Below are positions 4,541 to 8,975 of a stretch of DNA of 8,975 bases, piece by piece. Both the position numbers and the translations under genes were made by a program. Numbering within the stretch: the first letter of the stretch is position 1; each line of letters begins with the position of its first letter. Origin of the DNA: Acidobacteriota bacterium (GTDB lineage Bacteria; Acidobacteriota; UBA6911; RPQK01; DATIPO01); the NCBI GenBank assembly GCA_028277865.1, contig JANQFM010000772.1, positions 1-8,975 on the forward strand, in the 5' to 3' direction. The notes under the pieces are model-generated. The model was not told the origin of the DNA. It saw only the letters and a list, made by a program, of their open reading frames with translations, and searched no databases.

Positions 4541-7352
4541 GAGGGCTGACGATGGCTGAGGATGCTCGGTCTTTTTGCAGGTATTCTCGAGCCAGCGGGT
4601 TCAGATCCTGGGCAGTGATGGATTCGTAAAAAGGGATCAAATCCCTCAAGTCTTCCAGGGTTTCCGGACGGGATTGGCTTTCATCCAGGTTGTTGAGCCA
4701 GAATCCGTTGCTGCGCTGGGCATCGCGCAGCTGGGCCAGGATCGGCTGGCGCAGCCTGTCGACCTCCTCCTGCGTAGTGCCTTTGCTGGCCAGTTGGTCG
4801 GCTACCTGCAGCAGGGAATCCTTCAACTGCTGGGCCTTTTCGGGCTCGGACATGACCTGAATCGTCATCAGGCCGGAGCCGGGGAAGACTTGGCTGGCCT
4901 GAGAGGAGGAGAATGGGCTGTAGGCTGCGCCCAGCTTCTCACGGATTTCTATTCTCAGGCGGTCATCAATGACTCGGGAAAGGAAAGAGAGGCTTCGCCG
5001 TGTCGGCGCTTTCAGGCCATCGGTGGTGGGGAAGGCCAGATAGACCAGGCTTTTGGCGACAGCCGTTTCGATTGTGTAGGACTCATTCAGTCCAGCCCGG
5101 GGCAGGGGTGCCTTGCGGCGCTCCGGATGGGGCTTGAGGGTTCTGCGTTGGGGCAGGGCTCCCAGTGTCCGGGCAGCGGCGACAATGACCTCTTCCACCT
5201 CCAAGTCTCCCACGAAAGTGATCTCCAAGGGAGCCTGCTTGAGGTGGGGCGTCAGCCACTGGCGCAGTTCATCCAGGGTCACCGATTCCACCTGTTGCTG
5301 GGACGGCAGTCCGAAGCGGGGGTCTCCTGAATAGAGGGCCGGAAGGAACTGGGCCTGCATGGGGCCATTGTGGCGGTGCTTCAGCCCCTCATAGATGCGC
5401 GGAATGACGGCCTTGAACTGGCGCATTCCTTCGGGGCGCCAGCCGGGATTGGTCAAAAAGGCTGTCATCACCTCCAATTCCTGCACAAGATCTTCGCGGG
5501 TGGTCGATCCGCCCAGCGAAAAATGGTCTTGCGATACCCCGAACGAGACCGACACCTGCTTGCCGGCAAAGATGCGCCGCAGGTCATCGGCGCTGTGGGC
5601 TTCGAGGCCCGAAGCGGAGAAGACTTGGCTGGCCACCAAAGAGAAGGCCGCTTGAGAGGGTTCCAGGGTGAGAAGACCTTCACCGAGCCGCCCCCGGATC
5701 AGGATCTGTTTTTCTTTGAAGTCGGTCTTCTTGATGTTGATCCGCACTCCGTTCTCGAACTCGACCTGATGCAGGCCGAAATCCTCGATGTGCCCGCGCT
5801 TGACAATCTTGCCGCTGCGTTCGGGTCTGGAGGCGTAGGCAAAGGCTGCTACTGAAATGTCATCCGGAGCTTCGACCGCCACTTTTCGGCTCTCTTCCAG
5901 GGCGGCTTGCAGCATCTGGGGCGCGCTTTTCCCCAGATCGGCCTTGCCGGTCAGCCCCAGCAACTGGGTGCCTTCGGCCCAGGCCTGCCGGAAGGCTTGG
6001 TGGCACTGGGCGGGGGTCAATTTTTCGAGGGCCGGCTTGAAGAGGCGCCGGTTGGTTGCAGCATCCGAAGTGACGCCGCCGTTGGCTGCCGCGCCCAGCA
6101 GCTGGTGGACAAAGGAAATGCTGGAACGGGTTTTCTCCCGTTCAACCGCTTCATCCAACCCGCGCAGGAAGTTTGCCCGCACCTCGTCCAACTCGGCCTG
6201 CTGAAAACCGTATTTCAGGGCCCGCCGCAGTTCCTGCTCGGCACTGGCCAGGGCTTCTTTCCACTTGGCGGGATCGGATGCGACCGAGAGCCGGTCCCCT
6301 TCCACCATCTCGAATGCTGCGTCGCTGCCCGCCGATGCGCCCAGGAAAGCGGCCCCTTCCGCCTTGGCCAACTCCGAGTAGCGAAGGTTGAGCATGCTGC
6401 GAGCCAGCAGCATAGGCAGGTCTTTGACCCGGTTGGCAACAGTATCCGCCTCCTCTTCCCAACGCCGCAGCAAGCTGACCGAAATCCGGGCGGTCGGGAT
6501 CTCCGGTTCGTGGATGACATAGGAGCGTTGTTCAAAGGACGGGTAGCCCAGCGAAGGCCGTTCGGGGAGGGGCTGTTGAGGGGCTTGGAAGCCCTCGAAA
6601 ATACGCCGGATCAATGGCTCGGGGTCCAGGCTTTCCAAGTCTCCGACAATGATCAGGGTCATATGCTCGGGTCGGTACCATTTCTGATAAAAGGCCCGCA
6701 CGGATTCAGACGTGAACCCCTGGCGCACCTGGGCTACCCCGATCGGAATTCGATGGGGGATGCGGCTGCCGCCGTATCGGATTTCGACCTCCTTGATGAA
6801 GGTCCGGAATCCCGCAGAGTCGCGCTCTCTTTGTTCGGCGTCGATCACCCCTTTTTCATCCTCGATCTCTTCCGGCTCAAGCAAGATTCCGTCGGCGAAG
6901 TCGCGCAGCACCTGCAGGCCTTCGCGCAGGCTTTTTTCATCCGAGCCGGGAAGGTCGATGTTGTAAGTGGTCGACTCGAAGCCGGTGGTGGCATTGGTGT
7001 CAGCGCCGAACGTCATGCCGTGCCTTTGGAACCATTCGATCAGAGTGCCGGCAGGATGATTGCGCAAGCCGTTGAAGGCCATGTGCTCCAGAAAGTGGGC
7101 CATGCCTTGCTGCGAGTCCTCTTCCACAAGGCTGCCCACATCCACATGAAGCCGCAGGTAGCAGCGCTGGTCAGGTTCGCTGTTGGCCATCCAGGCAAAC
7201 CTCAAGCCGCTTTGCAGGGCACCGAAATGAATGCGCGGATTGACGGGGATGTCCGATGTCTCATGCTCCCACTGCCTGGCCTTGCCCCGCTGCGCCGTCA
7301 GCGAAGGCATCAAGAGAAGTGCGATGAGGAAGAGCAATATCCTGCGGCTCAT
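4536..7352 (-). CDS. Secreted M16 family zinc metallopeptidase, PqqL-like
   Basis: Zinc peptidase of 938 residues, close to the length of E. coli PqqL. A signal peptide covers about residues 1-20 (hydrophobic 5-18, likely cut after LTA), so it is exported and probably periplasmic. The inverted zinc motif HxxEH is H86-F-L-E89-H90, followed by AFNG. The third zinc ligand is most likely E166 in EIEDEKGVIDAE, at the spacing usual for the family. GMTFGADTNATTGFESTTYN (113-132) is also characteristic of M16. The protein has the two-halved layout typical of long M16 enzymes: an active N-terminal half, then a second, non-catalytic half beginning near residue 528 (VEFENG) with LVYLAFPT near 767. GAGGT, 6 bases before the ATG, supports the start. 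It probably degrades peptides; the natural substrate is unknown. It converges on the deacylase gene and has its own candidate promoter. Confidence 0.92.
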   Translation of the reverse strand: MSRRILLFLIALLLMPSLTAQRGKARQWEHETSDIPVNPRIHFGALQSGLRFAWMANSEPDQRCYLRLHVDVGSLVEEDSQQGMAHFLEHMAFNGLRNHPAGTLIEWFQRHGMTFGADTNATTGFESTTYNIDLPGSDEKSLREGLQVLRDFADGILLEPEEIEDEKGVIDAEQRERDSAGFRTFIKEVEIRYGGSRIPHRIPIGVAQVRQGFTSESVRAFYQKWYRPEHMTLIIVGDLESLDPEPLIRRIFEGFQAPQQPLPERPSLGYPSFEQRSYVIHEPEIPTARISVSLLRRWEEEADTVANRVKDLPMLLARSMLNLRYSELAKAEGAAFLGASAGSDAAFEMVEGDRLSVASDPAKWKEALASAEQELRRALKYGFQQAELDEVRANFLRGLDEAVEREKTRSSISFVHQLLGAAANGGVTSDAATNRRLFKPALEKLTPAQCHQAFRQAWAEGTQLLGLTGKADLGKSAPQMLQAALEESRKVAVEAPDDISVAAFAYASRPERSGKIVKRGHIEDFGLHQVEFENGVRINIKKTDFKEKQILIRGRLGEGLLTLEPSQAAFSLVASQVFSASGLEAHSADDLRRIFAGKQVSVSFGVSQDHFSLGGSTTREDLVQELEVMTAFLTNPGWRPEGMRQFKAVIPRIYEGLKHRHNGPMQAQFLPALYSGDPRFGLPSQQQVESVTLDELRQWLTPHLKQAPLEITFVGDLEVEEVIVAAARTLGALPQRRTLKPHPERRKAPLPRAGLNESYTIETAVAKSLVYLAFPTTDGLKAPTRRSLSFLSRVIDDRLRIEIREKLGAAYSPFSSSQASQVFPGSGLMTIQVMSEPEKAQQLKDSLLQVADQLASKGTTQEEVDRLRQPILAQLRDAQRSNGFWLNNLDESQSRPETLEDLRDLIPFYESITAQDLNPLAREYLQKDRASSAIVSPQ

Positions 7353-7358
7353 AGGTGG

Positions 7359-7363
7359 ACCTC
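7359..7363 (-). promoter_or_regulatory. Shine-Dalgarno GAGGT for the M16 gene at the repeat border
   Basis: GAGGT lies 6 bases upstream of the ATG at 7352 and directly borders the TCAGTTG array, overlapping its first two bases. The repeat element therefore ends exactly where the ribosome-binding site begins. Confidence 0.7.
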
Positions 7364-7598
7364 AGTTGTCAGTTGTCAGTTGTCGGTTGTCAGTTGGAGA
7401 GTATAGTCCAATGGGCGGTTCGCGGTTCGCGGTTCGCGGTTTGCGGTTCGCGGTTCGCAGTTCGCAGTTCGCAGCCGCATCATCCCTGACGAGAAGGGGA
7501 TCTTGGACCTGCCCAACCGCGAACTGCGAACTTCTCTCGTCCTCCTCCGCCTCTGGACTGAAAACTGAAAACCGACAACTACTGACAACCGACAACTG
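7362..7598. repeat. Nested inverted heptamer-repeat element
   Basis: A 237-base non-coding element between the divergent M16 and regulator genes. The outer left arm (7362-7396) is five TCAGTTG/TCGGTTG heptamers. The outer right arm (7558-7598) has five heptamers of the reverse-complement type (CTGAAAA twice, CCGACAA, CTGACAA, CCGACAA) with one 3-base interruption. Nested inside are eight CGGTTCG/CAGTTCG heptamers (7416-7471) facing two reverse-complement copies (AACCGCG, AACTGCG) at 7515-7531. Two repeat families are thus arranged as one palindrome inside another, with about 40 unrelated bases at the centre. No open frame here looks like a real protein; translations give only SVVSCQLS-type repeats. 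Apart from the flanking promoter and start signals this element fills the 291-base gap. Confidence 0.9.
7400..7405 (-). promoter_or_regulatory. Candidate -10 box (TATACT) for the M16 gene
   Basis: TATACT reads on the minus strand, 47 bases before the M16 ATG and just beyond the outer heptamer array. Transcription from it would give a leader made mainly of heptamers. No convincing -35 is present, since that position is occupied by the CGGTTCG repeats. The layout closely mirrors that before the oxidase gene at 1132. Confidence 0.35.
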
Positions 7599-7608
7599 CC
7601 CCTCCCAC

Positions 7609-7636
7609 TTGCCGGGCTGGGCTGGTTGTCTATAAT
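7609..7636 (+). promoter_or_regulatory. Promoter TTGCCG-16-TATAAT giving a likely leaderless transcript
   Basis: TATAAT (7631-7636) is a perfect -10, with TTGCCG (7609-7614) 16 bases upstream as a 4/6 match to -35. The ATG of the regulator begins 7 bases after the -10 box, which is about where transcription should start. No Shine-Dalgarno is present. Together these indicate a leaderless or nearly leaderless mRNA. Confidence 0.6.
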
Positions 7637-7643
7637 TGAAGCC

Positions 7644-8276
7644 ATGCTTCCCAATGGGGGTTCAGCCAGCAGCCGGGTACTGCAGGTTCTGAAGACAGCC
7701 GGGGGCGGGCTCTCGGTCAAAAAGATGTGCGAGAAGCTCGACCTTTCCTCCATGGCCGTCCGCCGCCAATTGGCGGTACTGGAAGCTCATGACTTGGTCT
7801 TTTCCCAGCGGGAGAAGCAGAAGACGGGACGCCCTTCCCAGGTCTATTACCTGACCGATGGGGGCCACGAGGAATTCGACCGCGACTACAGCTCGCTGAC
7901 CATCGACTTGCTGGTCGGCATTCGTTCCTTGCTGGGCAAGCCCAAGATCAACCAGCTGCTGGACATTCGCAACTCCAATCTGCTTGAAAAGGCCAAGCGG
8001 CGGGTACGGGGGAAAACCCTTGAGACGCGTGTCCATGAAGTGGCCCAGCTACTGACTGAAGCGGGCTATATGGCCAATTGGGAGAAGCTGGGACCCAACC
8101 GTTACCTGATCAAGGAGATGAATTGCGCGGTGGCCAAAGTGGCCAAGAAATTTCCCCAGGTCTGCATTTTCGAGGAGAGTTTTTTGGAAGAAATCCTGCA
8201 GGCCAAGGTGACCCGCCAACACCACATCCTTCAAAAGGACCATTTCTGTTCCTATCTGGTGGAAGCAGACGGCTGA
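7644..8276 (+). CDS. SufR-like winged-helix regulator with Fe-S cluster cysteines
   Basis: Predicted DNA-binding regulator of 210 residues. The N-terminal winged helix-turn-helix spans about residues 9-72: LSVKKMCEKLDLSSMAVRRQL (23-43) is the helix-turn-helix and GRPSQVYYLTDGG (62-74) the wing. The C-terminal part carries C161-x12-C174-x27-C202, the pattern I recall for SufR-type [Fe-S] cluster sensors that repress suf genes. FPQVCIFEESFLEEIL and a final FCSYLVE fit the same family. The start is placed at the ATG 7644, because a TATAAT overlaps the earlier in-frame TTG at 7626. No suf genes are in the window, so the target is unknown; the adjacent thiol peroxidase gene is a candidate. An additional Cys (C29) lies in the helix-turn-helix. 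Family assignment is good; the Fe-S role is inferred from the cysteine spacing. Confidence 0.82.
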   Translation: MLPNGGSASSRVLQVLKTAGGGLSVKKMCEKLDLSSMAVRRQLAVLEAHDLVFSQREKQKTGRPSQVYYLTDGGHEEFDRDYSSLTIDLLVGIRSLLGKPKINQLLDIRNSNLLEKAKRRVRGKTLETRVHEVAQLLTEAGYMANWEKLGPNRYLIKEMNCAVAKVAKKFPQVCIFEESFLEEILQAKVTRQHHILQKDHFCSYLVEADG

Positions 8277-8318
8277 CAGCCGGGCAGTCCGCTCTCCTTT
8301 CAGAAAACCGAAGCATGG

Positions 8319-8343
8319 CAATCGGGCCCAAGGGCCCTGATTG
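8319..8343. promoter_or_regulatory. GC-rich palindrome in the regulator-tpx gap
   Basis: CAATC-GGGCCC-AA-GGGCCC-T-GATTG forms an 11-bp stem with one bulged T; the innermost pair probably opens to a 4-base loop. It lies 33 bases before the tpx ATG and 20 bases before its ribosome-binding site. It is not followed by a T-run, so it is a poor intrinsic terminator. It could be an operator, an mRNA processing or stability hairpin, or an attenuator. A direct repeat TTGAAT-CG-TTGAAT follows at 8347-8360. Confidence 0.5.
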
Positions 8344-8362
8344 ATGTTGAATCGTTGAATAC

Positions 8363-8370
8363 GAGGAGGT
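8363..8370 (+). promoter_or_regulatory. Strong Shine-Dalgarno GAGGAGGT for tpx
   Basis: GAGGAGGT lies 6 bases before the ATG at 8377. It is the strongest ribosome-binding site in the window and fits a highly translated peroxidase. It contrasts with the absence of any such site before the regulator upstream. Confidence 0.8.
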
Positions 8371-8376
8371 TGTTTC

Positions 8377-8904
8377 ATGAGCACAGAACGCAGCAATGCC
8401 GTTACTCTTCGCGGGAATGCCTTCACCCTGGTGGGGCCTGAGCTTCAGGTCGGCGATCCTGCTCCGGAGTTCACCATCGTCCAGTCCAAGAGCATGAGCC
8501 CTTTCAGCAGCTCCGACCTCGAGGGCAAGGTCCGCGTCCTCAGCGTGGTTCCTTCGCTGGATACGCCGGTTTGCGATGCCCAGACACGCCGCTTTCAAAA
8601 AGAGACGGAGAATCTGGAAGATGTCTGCATTTACACCATCAGCATGGACTTGCCCTTTGCTCAAACGCGCTGGTGCTCGGCGGTCGGCGTGGACAAGATT
8701 CAAATGCTCTCTGACCACCGCGATGCCTCCTTCGGTCGGGCCTACGGCACGTTGATCAAGGAGCTGAGGCTGCAATGCCGTGCCTTGTTTGTCCTGGACC
8801 AGGAAAACCGCCTGCGTCATGTCGAGTACGTGCGGGAGGTTGCCGACCATCCGGACTATGAAAAGGCTTTGGACGCCATACGCGAGGTTGCCCGAGGGGG
8901 ATAA
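8377..8904 (+). CDS. tpx: Thiol peroxidase (Tpx, atypical 2-Cys peroxiredoxin)
   Basis: Thioredoxin-dependent peroxidase that reduces hydrogen and alkyl peroxides. It has 175 residues, slightly longer than many Tpx proteins. The peroxidatic cysteine is C66 in VPSLDTPVCD, with T63 of the conserved TxxC motif. The resolving cysteine is C100 in MDLPFAQTRWC. LSDHRDASFG, YGTLIKELR and VEYVREV are further hallmarks. Two more cysteines are present (C84 and one in ELRLQCRALF). There is no signal peptide, so it is cytoplasmic. It follows the SufR-like regulator by 100 bases on the same strand. It may be cotranscribed with it or controlled by it through the palindrome between them; no clear separate promoter was found. 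Confidence 0.96.
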   Translation: MSTERSNAVTLRGNAFTLVGPELQVGDPAPEFTIVQSKSMSPFSSSDLEGKVRVLSVVPSLDTPVCDAQTRRFQKETENLEDVCIYTISMDLPFAQTRWCSAVGVDKIQMLSDHRDASFGRAYGTLIKELRLQCRALFVLDQENRLRHVEYVREVADHPDYEKALDAIREVARGG

Positions 8905-8975
8905 CCGCAGAGAACGCAGAGAGAAGACGCAGAGGGCGCAGAATTCTTCTCTGGGTTCTCTGCGTCCTTCGGCGG
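8905..8975. repeat. CGCAGAG repeat with imperfect inverted copy, cut by window edge
   Basis: Directly after the tpx stop codon, CGCAGAG occurs at 8906, 8915 and 8928, with a partial copy at 8937. The inverse form (TTCTCTGCGTCC) lies at 8956-8967. The two halves are imperfectly palindromic around GAATTC (8941-8946). The element may continue beyond the window. A transcript would fold here, so it could serve as a 3' end for tpx, though no U-tract is seen. Confidence 0.75.

Noticed and set aside
5907..7406. 499-codon plus-strand open frame opposite the M16 gene
   Set aside because: It is the antisense of a well-supported M16 peptidase. Its translation has no recognisable domain and ends in SVVSCQLS repeat sequence.
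7362..7598. CRISPR array
   Set aside because: The repeats are 7-base tandem units without spacers, and no cas gene is present.
7626..7643. TTG start six codons upstream for the regulator
   Set aside because: The TATAAT promoter box overlaps these codons, and no ribosome-binding site precedes them.

Overview
The window is bacterial, GC-rich (roughly 60% by eye) and densely coded. It holds six protein genes and four intergenic gaps packed with short-period repeats. The gene mix and the heptamer repeats would fit an Acidobacteriota-like genome. That placement is an inference from general familiarity; the window contains no rRNA or other phylogenetic marker.

Layout. On the minus strand at the left edge lies a protoporphyrinogen/coproporphyrinogen oxidase family gene (1-1132, cut by the window edge so its C-terminus is missing). 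It is preceded on the same strand by a radical SAM/SPASM protein of the heme-pathway-like type (1296-2525). The pair may be a small porphyrin/heme cluster. Divergent from these, on the plus strand, is a lipoprotein of the N-acyl-D-amino-acid deacylase superfamily (2803-4479), which lacks the usual HxH metal motif. It converges on a secreted 938-residue M16 zinc peptidase of the PqqL type on the minus strand (4536-7352). On the plus strand follow a SufR-like winged-helix regulator with a C-x12-C-x27-C cluster motif (7644-8276) and thiol peroxidase Tpx (8377-8904). These two may form an Fe-S/redox regulator and peroxide-defence unit.

Intergenic space. Four of the five gaps or flanks carry short repeats arranged wholly or partly as inverted repeats. 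Two gaps (1138-1345 and 7362-7598) share the same heptamer, TCAGTTG, with the reverse-complement form at the far end; the second has another heptamer family, CGGTTCG, nested inside. Two others (2653-2773 and 8905-8975) use a CGCAGAG/GACGCAAAGG type unit. The repeats run into gene ends: one supplies the last residues and stop codon of the radical SAM protein. They also appear to form the 5' untranslated regions of two genes, each with a -10-like hexamer just beyond the heptamer array.

No transposase, CRISPR array, tRNA, rRNA or phage gene was seen. No clearly new multi-gene system is evident. The most unusual parts are the nested heptamer repeat elements with their embedded promoters, the apparently leaderless regulator gene, and the HxH-less deacylase.
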